From the NCBI GenBank assembly GCA_025531455.1, contig JAMYHL010000025.1:532219-596218 (forward strand): a DNA stretch of 64,000 nt. The letters are read 5' to 3'. Positions 23,472 to 33,610 of the stretch are shown in pieces. Made by a program: the position numbers and the translations under genes. The number at the start of each line of letters is the position of its first letter. Position 1 is the first letter of the stretch. The notes under the pieces were generated by a model. It made no database searches. It was not told where the DNA came from and worked only from the letters and a program-made list of their open reading frames with translations. The DNA comes from Apiotrichum sp. Y4204. Taxonomy: Eukaryota > Basidiomycota > Tremellomycetes > Trichosporonales > Trichosporonaceae.

Positions 23472-26151
23472 ATGTCCACACCGGTACCCTCCCTTCTAGA
23501 GGCTCAGCCGCCCTCAGTAGATGAGATCAAGGCCTTTCTATCCCGACATGGGCATCTCCTGCAATTGGAGCGCGACGAAGAGGAGGAGCAGACGAGACTC
23601 CTAAACTCCAACTGCAGTCCCAAACTGCTCGAACAACGCGGACTTGCGGTTGGCAGTCTCGCAGTGTCGTCAATCAGTATTGGACTTGGAGGCAAGACGT
23701 GAGAATACTGCAAAGCCTGCACCGTGCGCAGACTGACCTTTCAGTCTCGTCGAACTCCATCGCCCACTCGCGTACAACGTCACCACGTCGCTGCCTCCCC
23801 ATACGTTTCGAAACGGTGATCCTGTCCGCATCGAGGAGCACGTATCCGGCCCCATCAAGACCAAGTCTAAGTCAAAGAAAGTTGAAGAGGAAAACGCCGT
23901 AGAGGGCATCATTTACCGCGTGGGGCCTGAGAAAATTATCGTTGCGGTCAGCGAAGGCAAGGATGTCGACCTACCGGAACGGTTGAGGCTGTAAGTCGAA
24001 ATACGAACGGTAGCAGAGCTGAGAATATAGACTGAAGCTGGCCAACTCGGTCACGTTTGACCGCATGACGAGAACCCTCGAACATCTCTCACGCATGCTA
24101 GCACCAGAAGACGCGACTCCTGTTGCCGCCAATTGGCCACTTGTCCGTTCACTAGTAGGGCTCCAACAGCCTTCATGGTCCAGCACAATCGCCCCACGTA
24201 TCTGTGCCGACTCAGAGGGCGATCCCACGATGACATGGTATAGCGAACATTTGAATGACAGTCAGAAGGAGGCCATCGACTTCTGCTTGCGGGCTGATCA
24301 GATCGCCTGTATTCACGGACCTCCAGGAGTGAGACTCTATGTGCACGAATGATTGCTGACAATCAAGACAGGAAAGACCCATACCCTCATCGAATTGATC
24401 TTCCAGCTTCTATCGCGGCCGGCTTCAGCAGACACTCAGCAACCTCCCAAGATCCTCGTAACCACGCCCTCTAACCTTGCTCTCGACAATCTGCTCCTCC
24501 GTCTATCCGCCTTGTCCAAGCAACAACCGTACGCATCTCTTCTACCGCCGGGCTCTATATTGCGCATTGGCCACCCGACACGAGTCCATCGTGACCTGGT
24601 GCAAGAAACCCTTGACTGGAGAGCCGCAAACGGTGACGACGGCGAACTAGTTCGCGACATTGGCAAGGAGATTGAAGGTCACTTGGGAGATCTAGGGAAG
24701 AAGCGCGGAGAGAAGGGAGCTGTAAAGGGGAGAGACCGGGGAGCGAAATGGGGGGAGGTTCGAGAGTTGAGAAAGGAGTAAGTGCCCAATCCTCTCTTCC
24801 TTTCACGGACTGACAGCAGGTATCGTCAACGGGAAACAAAGGTGGTCGGCAACATCGTCAGAGGTGCACAGGTAGTGCTGGCGACATGTCATTCAGCTGG
24901 GGCTCGCCAACTGAACAATATAAACTTCGATGTGGCGATCATTGATGAAGCAACTCAAGCTCTTGAAGCTGTTTGTTGGGTGCCCATTCTGAAGGCTAAG
25001 AAACTGATCTTGGCTGGTGACCCCGAACAGGCATGTCTAGGGCCCGTATCTCAACTGACAGCAGCTCCCACCCACAATCCTCAGTCAAGCAGACAAGAAA
25101 GGCGTCAAGAACGACAAACAGCCTAAAACCCAGCCGCAGAAGGGCGAAAAGTCGACGTCAGATTCTCATGGTGAGGGCAAGGACGAGGAGACAAATCCCG
25201 AGCCAACCCCTCCTCCGAAGGTTGATGACAAGGAGGCGTCCGGCAGAACGAAACTTCGTCCACCGCGTACTTTGGAGACGACGCTCTTCCACAGACTGGA
25301 GAGGTTATATGGACCAGGCATCAAACGAGTTCTAAAGGTTCAATACCGGTAAGTGATGCTGACCTCAGAAGCTGCTGACCACAGCATGAATGAGTCTATT
25401 GCCCAGTTCCCTTCGGTCACGCTATACAACAGCGAACTGATCTCCGCGCCGTCAGTGGCGAAACATACGCTTCTCGACTTGCCAAACGTGGTGGACAAGG
25501 ACAGTGACGACACGAAGGACACATTAGGGCATACGGTGGTTTTCTTCGACACTGCTGGTTGCGAGTTCTTCGAACGGGCAGAAAGCAATGATACCAACTT
25601 GAAGGCTAAATCAAGCCTTGGAGAAGGCAGCAAGAGTAACGAAAATGAGGCACACATCGTGGCCAAATGGGCAAGGAAGCTCGTGAGTTGCAGAGCGTGG
25701 TGACACAGCTGATCGGCAGGTGGGGCTTGGCGTCGCACCGGCAGAAGTCGGAATCGTCGCGCCATATCAAGCTCAGGTTGCGCTGTTATCTTCATTGCTT
25801 CATGAAGAATTTCCTGAAATGACTATCGGAACTGTCGATGGCCTGCAAGGGCAGGAACGAGATGTGAGAATGCCAAGCTGGGATATTTCTAAACACAGGC
25901 TATCATCCTCACCTTGGTCCGCTCGAACACCACTGGCGAAGTGGGGTTCCTTGGAGAATACCGGCGTCTGAACGTCGCAATGACCCGACCGCGACGGCAA
26001 CTTGTGAGTGCGACCGTAGTTTGTCAACTGACGACGACAGTGTGTTGTCGGGGATTCAGATACCGTCGCAAAGGGCAGTTCCTACCTCAAGGAGTGGATG
26101 GCTTGGTTGGAGAACAATGCGGATGTTCGTTATGCTGGGGACGAGATATAG
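23472..26151 (+). CDS. HCS1: SF1B DNA/RNA helicase, HCS1/IGHMBP2 type
   Basis: HCS1 (DNA helicase A, found with DNA polymerase alpha) and human IGHMBP2 are Upf1-like 5'-3' helicases. Exons: 23472..23698, 23745..23990, 24031..24328, 24368..24777, 24820..25030, 25065..25348, 25385..25682, 25720..25863, 25899..26003, 26041..26151; 777 aa, in frame. Motifs in order: Q-motif region LNDSQKEAIDFCL, Walker A GPPG/TGKTHT (about residues 254-261, interrupted by an intron), Walker B IIDEATQ, GDPEQ/LPPT (interrupted by a GC-AG intron), IGTVDGLQGQERDAIILTLV, and RLNVAMTRPRRQLCVVGDS. A Lys/Glu/Pro-rich insert (about residues 470-520) follows GDPEQLPPT. The motif VI sequence TRPRR departs from the usual TRARR. 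No R3H domain or AN1 finger is seen after the helicase core. Confidence 0.93.
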
Positions 26152-26409
26152 TGACGGTCAATCTCATGATGGCATGGAAGCCGTTGATTCAGTAGATGTT
26201 AGGTACAACTGGAAATCAACGCTGTAAACCCATGTCGTATCTCTACGAATTCGGACCTGAGACGGGACTACAGTCGGCTTATTTTCATCAGGAAGTAAAC
26301 CGCAGAAAATCTGAGTAACTTATAACAGTACAAAAGACTCAAGGAGACAAAGACTAGGAAATTTTGGGTCGGTGCTACATACAGTACGGAGAACTTTGCA
26401 ACATTCTCA

Positions 26410-28085
26410 TCATACCACTGAATGGTCAGCATAGCTGTCACACAACCGGGCGACTCACACAAACGATCACCTGGGCTCGGGATGACAAATTCGACCCCCA
26501 AGTTATGTTGGCCTTCGAGCTCATTCAACTCTTTGAACACCAGGGAACGACCATCAAGTCCCGTAGGATGTGGTTCCAGTAGCTCCTTGATATGCGTGAT
26601 ATAAACTCTCAGTCCATCGAGGGGTCGCGGATGGCTGAGGATGTCAGCGGCCAGATTAACGTGTGCAACTTACGACGCAGACGGCAACAATGACGCCAAT
26701 GTGTTCAACTCGTGGAAAATTCCAGGAGGAGACATGTGACCGAACATAATCTCAGCCGGACGTGATGAGTCATACGAGCACTCTATCTGAGAGCTGTTAG
26801 ATGGACAAGGAAGGGTAAGGCGATAATGTCAATCTCCCACAATCTTCTACTTACAAAGATACCGGCAAGTCGTCCTTGAGCCAGGCTTAGAGCAGCATGT
26901 TGCCAAATCGCCGTGTTAAAGCTGTGCGCCATTCGCCCACCTTCGACGTCAAAGGCCTCTTTCCCGTGCTCGCGATACTCGCTTTCAACGTCACCAAAGA
27001 AGAGGAACTCGCGCCCAATCACAGCGTCAGGGCTAATACTGTCCGCGGTCTCCTCGACAGGTGTGGACACCATGCTTTGACTGGCCGAACGTGATCCCGG
27101 CCGCGACGTGATCAAATTTGGATCGTACCTCATAAAGACCGCAGAAGAATGATAACAGCCATGAGAAGTATGCCCATGGAGCAGAGGGTAGACCTTTGTG
27201 CTGATTGGTAGGCCGGGGTGCAGCTGCGAATACGTAGAGCTTTCTGAGAGCCTACCAAATCAGAACCGTTGCAAACTTGGGCAACTCACGGAGAGAACAT
27301 CGCACCAACACCATTATCCCGCGTGTCGTCATCGCCCATGGCCTTTCGTTTTCGAAAGCGTCCTGACCGTCCCCGCTCTGGTTCAACGGCCCAGGCGCCG
27401 AGCTCTGGCCAGAGCCCACCAGCATAGGCTGCAGAAAGATTGTCAAGAGTTGAGCGCATACCGTAGACGGGGATGCGAAAGCTTTTCGACGCTTTGCCAT
27501 CTGATATACTACCCCTATGCGACGAGGGGGGTGGGCGCTGGGGGACTGATCCAGACAGCATGATAAGGGATAGGGCGTGATCCAGATGTGCGTGTGTGAT
27601 TAGATAACATCTGCATACGTGTGAGACGAATGTGGTGAAATGACAGCAGATTTTCCAACTTACGACAAGTGTGAGAAGATGAAAGCAGCCTTGAGGGTGG
27701 GAGTGTTGTATGAGGCAGGGAACTTGACAGACGGGAATAGCCTTTCAGATGACAACCTTTGAATGTGCAACGACAGAGCACCGATACCAGAGCCTGATGG
27801 TCAGCGACAAGTGTGATAACTGTGCAATACGAACCCCCCTCGAGCGAGATCAAACCGTCTTCCCATTTACTTTTCGCCGGTTTTACTAGATAGCTGATCA
27901 TCGTAAGCTATCTATCCCCAATAGGACTTGATCCTGACATACCCAGAACAGTCTGTTTCTAAAGGTCCTCCTCCGCATCCGAGTACAATAAACTCAAATG
28001 CGGGTTCACGTGCGGACAACGAGGATTCTTGATCCGGAGCTTGGTGCTTATTGTTGCTCTCAGCTTCCGCCGGTAATGAAGACAT
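26410..28085 (-). CDS. PDE1: class II (low-affinity) 3',5'-cyclic-nucleotide phosphodiesterase
   Basis: PDE1 hydrolyses cAMP and damps PKA signalling. Exons in transcription order: 27943..28085, 27835..27893, 27664..27793, 27290..27610, 26855..27200, 26674..26786, 26459..26634, 26410..26417; 431 aa, in frame. Class II features: FIVLGCGGGPLETDCSGYLV at the start, LEGGSGIGAL, the metal motif THAHLDH (about residues 116-122), HGHTSHGCYHSSAVF, EFLFFGDVES, then FIECSYDSSRPAEIMFGHMS followed by PPG, and VYITHIKELLEPHP. The last coding exon is only 8 nt, giving the ending PSPGDRLLV; reading straight on would add an unlikely hydrophobic tail. A Ser/Arg-rich insertion interrupts the domain after THAHLDH, as in other basidiomycete copies. 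Convergent with HCS1. Confidence 0.94.
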
Positions 28086-29317
28086 TGTGAGTGACAGAGC
28101 AGTGTGATGTGTGGGCGGGCCGACAGTGCGCGCGCGGCGTGAGGGAAGACGGACAGCCGCACGAAGGATAGTTTGGGTCGTCCTAGACCCAGTCAAGTCA
28201 ATGACGGTCTAGTACAGGGCGCAAGGCGAGCGTTTGGCAAGTCGTTGTCAGCGAGACAACAGAATGAGATCTGGCTGGTCGTGTGGGGGCGTGGGCGTGT
28301 GGTTTAGAACACCCCGTGGGGATATCGAACTGGACCAGATGCGCGCGAGAACCAATCGGTCGTGTAAGATTCGTTGAGTTGCGTTGCTGGACGTGCAGAA
28401 AGGTGCAGAAGGGTGCAAAAAGGGTGGTCGCGTTGAAATGGAAGGAGTACGTTACTCTGCAATTGGACAACCAGGAGGAAACAGAGGGATGACAAGCACA
28501 GGTGCGCGGGTCTGTGAAGAGATGAAGGAAGAGTTGAGAACGGTGACGAATCGACGGCAGATATTCCTCGTGTTTGTTTGGATTGCCGGTGAGGGTTTGT
28601 AGGGAGTATGAGTATTGAAATGGGTGTGTGTGTTCGTGTGTGTGGAAGCGAAAGGGAGAGGGAGAGGGAGAGAGAGGAGACGAGAAGGAGAGGCTGAGAG
28701 AGTGATAAGATGGATGTGGCAATTGTTTGGTGTGTGGGGAAGGTGGTGGGCGTAGGCGAGCAGGTGAGCAGGTGAGCAGGGGACTGATCGACTGGAGGTG
28801 ATGATGCTGATGATCTAGGTATGATGGCAGCCATGTTGATCTTCGGTTAGTGTACAGGGCTCTGGCGCACTGGGCACACTGGCGCCTGGGGGGGCGGAAA
28901 GGCGGGCGATCTACACCAGGCACAAGAACAGAGGAAGCACAGCAATCTGCTTCTCTGCCGCTTGGACTGCCGCCCCCCTCGCCGCGCCCTCCACTTTGAG
29001 TGTGGTAGACGGTTAAGGTTGTGGCATGTTGATTGTTTCCCAAACGGCAAGGGGCAAGGAGAGCTCAGGGGCAGAATCCCACCCAGAGCGTCATTAGCAC
29101 CCTCCTATTGAAGCCTCCACAGTGCTAATAGAACCTTCTAAAGCTATTGGTGTGCCTGGAATACCAGCGACCAGAGGACAGCTGAACAGAGGAGGTTAAA
29201 ACACACCCTTGCCGAATTGCCGACCACCTCCATCGCATCCTGTTCATAAACCATCAGCCTCTCAGCTGGCGGCCGTATCAACTTTTGCACCTGTCATCCT
29301 ATCTTACCTTGTGTACA

Positions 29318-29342
29318 TCTTGATATAGCTTGATATAGCTTG
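29318..29342. repeat. short direct repeat
   Basis: The 11-base word TTGATATAGCT occurs twice in tandem, followed by a partial third copy. It lies in the PDE1-MRPS18 intergenic region, with no link to a gene. Confidence 0.6.
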
Positions 29343-30024
29343 CGATTTATTCAGGAAACGCAAAATAACCCGGGCTGATCCAGTCCTTCCCTCGAGGACT
29401 TTGCCCAGGCTGATCGCCATCGTGATATCCGTGATTGCACTTGGACACAGTGCGCGAGTGCGATGAGTGCTCAGTCTTCGAGTCCGGTGAAGGGTGTTGA
29501 AAACATTCGAAGGTGAGCCTATGACCCAAAATGGCTCGCTTTTCGCGTTGGTGGTCGTTGTCGACACCGTTTCAGCTGCATCACATGCCTGTTCTCGACT
29601 GATAACGCGCAAACACTCATATGCATTCCAAGACGCGTACCGCTTCCACAACCAATACAGTCAATATCCAATCCTCGAACAGCCGTAGCCTCGTTTGTCT
29701 AACGACACCTTAGTGGACGCAGGTCGGACTTGTTAATGTAGGAAAAGCAGCGTCCGCGTCCAAACACCTCTCGGTGTAGGGCGTTGGGTAAGCCTGTTTA
29801 TGATCATCCTGCACCGTGGGGCATCGAGGTACAGGATTTTGCACAGCAGGAAACACTCATTGAACGCCTCCATAACACCAGATTACATGCATACTGTTCT
29901 AAGAGCCTGAAACTGCTACAGAGAGCGAGCACAGAGGTTTCTCGACACACTGGCGATTGCAGCGCCGCTTCAGTTGCAGCTAGCAGGTTGCAGCTAGGCC
30001 ACAAGACCACAATGCACAAGAGCC

Positions 30025-30122
30025 TGCCAGCTGCCAGCTGCCAGCTTGCAGTCAGCTTATGATCAGCTTGCTGGTTGCACTTTACCAGGTCCCAGGTGGC
30101 CAGGTGGCCGGTGGCCAGGTGG
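30025..30122. repeat. two clusters of short tandem words
   Basis: A CCAGCTG word repeated three times is followed about 50 bases on by a CCAGGTGG word repeated three times with small changes. CAGCTG and CAGGTG are E-box type hexamers, so the clusters could bind bHLH proteins, or they may simply be slippage products. They lie about 340-440 bases upstream of the MRPS18 start. Confidence 0.5.
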
Positions 30123-30460
30123 TTTTGAGCCAATGCATAGTGAGCCTGCGCACCTATTAGGTGGTAGGCGTCTATGACTTGAATAACTACCAATGCGCTA
30201 TTGCCCACGGCCTATGAAGAATTGAAAAGTTTGAATTTGGGTATTTAAACGTCCCCTTATGGCCTTATGCGAGATTTTGGATCGTAATGGCATGCATGAT
30301 GCACCAGCAAGTGTAAATAGGCACGCCCAAGGACCTGAACCATTGCATTCAAGTAAAAGTCGGGAGATCGGGAGACACCGAGCAACGACAAAGTCGAGAC
30401 CAAGTCACTCATCGACATCAAAAGAACCATCTTCCACTCGCGTTGACGACACCAGCACCG

Positions 30461-31256
30461 ATGCTCCGCCCCGCCCTCACCCCATTCCGCGGGCTCGCCC
30501 GCCGCAGCATGCACGCATCGGCGGCCCGTTCGTCGGACGCCAGCCAGATCACCTCGGACTTCCTCGCGCGCCTGCAGATGTCGCCCAACGCCGGCCGCCC
30601 TTCCGCCGACTCGGCCTCGGGCTCTACCTCGGGCTCCAAGCGCCACGACGCGGCGCGCGGCATGCTGAACTCCGTCGGCCTGCGCGATGTCAGCGTCGAC
30701 GAGGGCCGCAAGCCGTTCCACTCTGGTGATGTGAGTTCTTCCGCGCTACGTGCTCGTGATTCTGTCTGTCGTCATGCTCTTGTCTCGATGTTCTGCCTGA
30801 GACGTTGCCCATTGCTACAATGCACAACGCTGTATAACGATTGTGCACCTGGGTCTTTTATTGTCTTGTGTTTGACGTCCTACATTCCCGTCTCGTGTCG
30901 CTAACAAGTTTCAGTTCGCCCCGCCTCACATGTACGACGAGGCGAACCTGTACGACCGTTCCCGCAAGCAGTCCCCCCGTTATGCTCTTCTCGGTCCCAC
31001 CAAGGAGGTCGCGAAGCGCATTGACCCGTTCTACATCCGCAATTCCAACCCGCTGGACCACGCCATGAACCCCCTCATGGCAGTCAAGTTCACCAACGGC
31101 ATGGGCAGGATCCAGTCGCGTGCCCGCACTGGATTGACTTGGCGGTCGCAGCGGCTGGTCGGCAAGATGATCCGTCGGGCGCGCGCAATGGGTGTGATTA
31201 GCAAGTGGAACAACCTCCCCCGCCCTGGTGGTCTCGGAGACAGCGAATCCCGCTAA
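30461..31256 (+). CDS. RSM18: mitochondrial small-subunit ribosomal protein bS18m
   Basis: Mitochondrial ribosomal protein S18, part of the platform of the small subunit. Exons 30461..30730 and 30915..31256; 203 aa, in frame. The N-terminus MLRPALTPFRGLARRSMHAS is Arg-rich without acids and fits a matrix presequence. The bS18 domain is at the C-terminus: IDPFYIRNSNPLDH, LMAVKFTNGMGRI, SRARTGLTWRSQRLVGKMIR and ARAMGVISKW. The in-frame TTG/ATG-like starts upstream were ignored because the ATG at 30461 begins a normal presequence. The single intron is 184 nt, long for this window. Codon use is strongly GC3-biased, as for other well-expressed genes here. Convergent with AUR1, with 133 bases between the stops. 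Confidence 0.93.
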
Positions 31257-31389
31257 GCGGCTGCGAGTTAGATAGGAGCGACAGCCGACTCTGGTCTCTC
31301 TGGCCACTCTCACTCATTATAGGATTAACAGCCCTTTGTATCCCCAGGGGCGGTTATATGCATTACATTACATCTCAATGCTATAAGAA

Positions 31390-32749
31390 CTAGGCCGACG
31401 CGTTAGTCCTGGAGCTGCCCTCACCAAGAACTTGGGTTTCACCCCAACGTACTTTGCCTGCGGACCGCTTCGAGGATTCCCCCTCACCGGTCTCGATGCG
31501 CGTCTCCTCGTCCTTGAGACGGCGGGGCCCATCCTCCTCCTCAAGTTTGCGGATCTCTTCGTCGAAGTCGACATCCCCAGAACCATCGCCATTGACCATC
31601 TCATACTCAGGACCGACGTCGCCCGAGGCCAACCACATGATGCCGTCAATGTCCTTGAACTCTGCGGGCTGGAAGAGGAAGAACACAAGGACACTGAGGC
31701 AGGCGCCACCAGTGAGGTCGACAAGGTAGTGGTGAGAGAGGTACATGGTCGCCCACCAGAGAATGCTGGTATAGCCCCAGTACAGGGGCTTGAGGAAGGG
31801 GAAGAAGTGGGACAGGAAGAGGGCCTCCATGACAGCGCATCCCGAGTGAAGCGATGGGAAAGCACCGAATACCACTGGTGCGCTGCCAAACGTGTTCGCG
31901 TAGCCGTCCGAATGGAAGAAGCGGTCGATACGAAGCAGACCACCGGGCGAGCCGTGCATGCTGTAGTCCGCCGGAGTAAGACCGTGAATGAGCTCATACC
32001 CTAATTTTGTCAGTCCGGTAAAGACACCCCGATTACACCTCTATCAGATACTCACAGGGAGCAGCACAAGGCAGCACAATCTGCGTGAGGACACCCAGAA
32101 CGTTCATCCAGCCGAACGCCTTGCCCCAGTACTGGACACTTCCGCGAGGACCAAAGACCCAAAGGAGGATAGCGACAACCACTGGTAGTGCGAAGTGGAG
32201 GACGCCGTATGGCAGCCAGGCAAGGACATCCAGAAGAGGGTGGGTGAAACGGGTCTGGAGGTCGGAAATGTTGGCACCGTACAGGACCGACTCGAGGGCA
32301 GGAAGGAGAGCCACATGGATTCCAGGACGTGCGTCGGTCGGAATGTATCGTGCTGAAAAGAACAACAAGACCCAGGTTAGGACGGGTGTTGCGGGCCAGA
32401 TGAGTTGGCTGGTGAGCGGAATGGCGACAGCTGTGAGATACGCCGACACCAGGAAGAGCTTGAACCACGCCGGCGCATCAATCATCCACAGGGAGTATCC
32501 CCAGACGGCGGCGAGAATGCAGTTTTGAACGATTATCGGGATAGTGAGCTTGGCCTTCTGGATCTTGGCGACCGTCCGCCTGGGATCCAGCGAGAAGTCG
32601 AGTCGCTGCACTGCCGCCGTGACCGCCAGCGTGATGGGCGTGAAGAGCTTGGACGGTGCCGAAGGCATGTTGGAACCGGACATTCGACGTGCGATGCGTG
32701 AGAGAGGAGCTGCAACCATCCTCGAAACGGATGGAGCCTGAGGGGCCAT
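31390..32749 (-). CDS. AUR1: inositol phosphorylceramide synthase catalytic subunit AUR1
   Basis: AUR1 transfers phosphoinositol from phosphatidylinositol to ceramide in the Golgi. It is essential in fungi and is the target of aureobasidin A. Exons 32056..32749 and 31390..32000; 434 aa. Several hydrophobic segments are visible (LTIPIIVQNCILAAVWGYSL, LFLVSAYLTAVAIPLTSQLI, VLTWVLLFFSA, VLHFALPVVVAILLWVFG, ILWWATMYL, LSVLVFFLF). The PAP2-type active site is intact: FGAFPSLHSG with the catalytic His at about residue 283, and HHYLVDLTGG with His at about 322 and Asp at about 326. The C-terminal 90 residues form a charged cytosolic tail rich in Glu/Asp/Lys. The single 55-nt intron lies before the WYELIHGLTPADYSMHG block. 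Confidence 0.96.
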
Positions 32750-33610
32750 TGCCGTGACACTGACTGATCGCGGACCGATAGCGTCGTCGATTCAGCCTAG
32801 GGAAACGTGCGGTCAACGTCGACGTTGGCCGGGTAGCGGGCCTATCAGAGCTGTTAGTGCCGCTAGCGCCTCGGGCCGGTGGCGCTGTGGGGCCCATTCG
32901 GACTGTGCACCAACGCACTGTGCAACTCACAGTCGGCCAGGTGATGGGGGCAGCAGCGGCCCAGAGTAAAGGACGTAAAGGGCTGTTGATGTCTTCACAA
33001 GACGATTGTAGGCTTTCTCGGATGGGTGGACGGCAACTGCAAGAATGTTGGCATTGGTCTAAGTACTGACCCCGTGGCTCCAGCGGGCGGGCCAGCACCA
33101 CCAGCGCCAGCGTGCCAGCGGCAGCCTCAGTCTCCCACCTCTCTTTTCGATCTCTCTACGCCTTCACGCCAGCTCCGCCACAGGGCCACGGGCCACGGTA
33201 CCACGGTCGCCACCACAGCTGCGAAATGGACGTGTGGGCACAGCCTGCAGGATGAAAAAGGTCGTCTGGATATTTTTAAATAACACGTCATTTATATTGG
33301 CCTGATACTACACCCCAAGCACAGATGCGCAGATGCACAAGTGTGTGCACATCGTGCCGGAGGAGGCGTAGCACGCGTGTAGCATGTACAGCAAACCACC
33401 GTCATACGCTCTTGTTTGATCGTATCTCGCGTCAGGTTCGATCTCCATGAGCTCTATACACATATCATGCATCGCCAAGTACAAAGGCTCAGTCTGTGCT
33501 ACTGGATACCCTACTTTTACTCAGAGTTCGTTTCAAACTTTCAAAAGTACGCGCTAGTTAACAAAATAAAATGATCAAAGCCGTGCGCGGCACTCAGCGA
33601 TGCCGAGTCC
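32750..33610 (-). promoter_or_regulatory. intergenic: AUR1 promoter and aminotransferase 3' flank
   Basis: About 860 bases between two minus-strand genes. The promoter of AUR1 must lie here. An AT-rich patch at about 33270-33300 contains ACACGTCATT next to TATA-like sequence, similar to the element seen near 11046. No coding potential was found; long frames here are shadows of AUR1 codon bias. Confidence 0.4.

Larger units (their letters stand above)
28086..30460. promoter_or_regulatory. long divergent intergenic region between PDE1 and MRPS18
   Basis: About 2.4 kb without a gene I can support. Next to PDE1 (28090-28850) the minus strand is rich in C/T, with a G/A block on the plus strand at 28650-28695, and reads like a long PDE1 leader/promoter. 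The middle (28850-29900) shows no pattern apart from a direct repeat near 29320. Around 30025-30122 there are two small arrays of CAGCTG-like and CCAGGTGG-like words. The MRPS18 leader starts near 30350. The 281-codon minus-strand frame at 28198-29043 is Ser/His/Pro-rich with no domain and was rejected. Confidence 0.45.

Noticed and set aside
26268..26409. Hydrophobic C-terminal extension of PDE1
   Set aside because: Only appears if splicing phase is ignored; with phase kept, the last exon reads two residues and a TGA at 26410-26412, giving a normal ending.
27723..27756. Extra intron in PDE1 with GT-AG ends
   Set aside because: Removing it destroys the FIFSHLSCYLITHAHLDH frame; reading through keeps it, so it is coding sequence.
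28198..29043. 281-codon minus-strand open frame upstream of PDE1
   Set aside because: Composition is Ser/His/Pro/Leu-rich from CT-rich DNA, several frames are open together, and there is no domain or splice continuation. It fits a long leader/promoter.
31432..32004. 190-codon plus-strand frame antisense to AUR1
   Set aside because: Same cause; it crosses the AUR1 intron and shows no domain.
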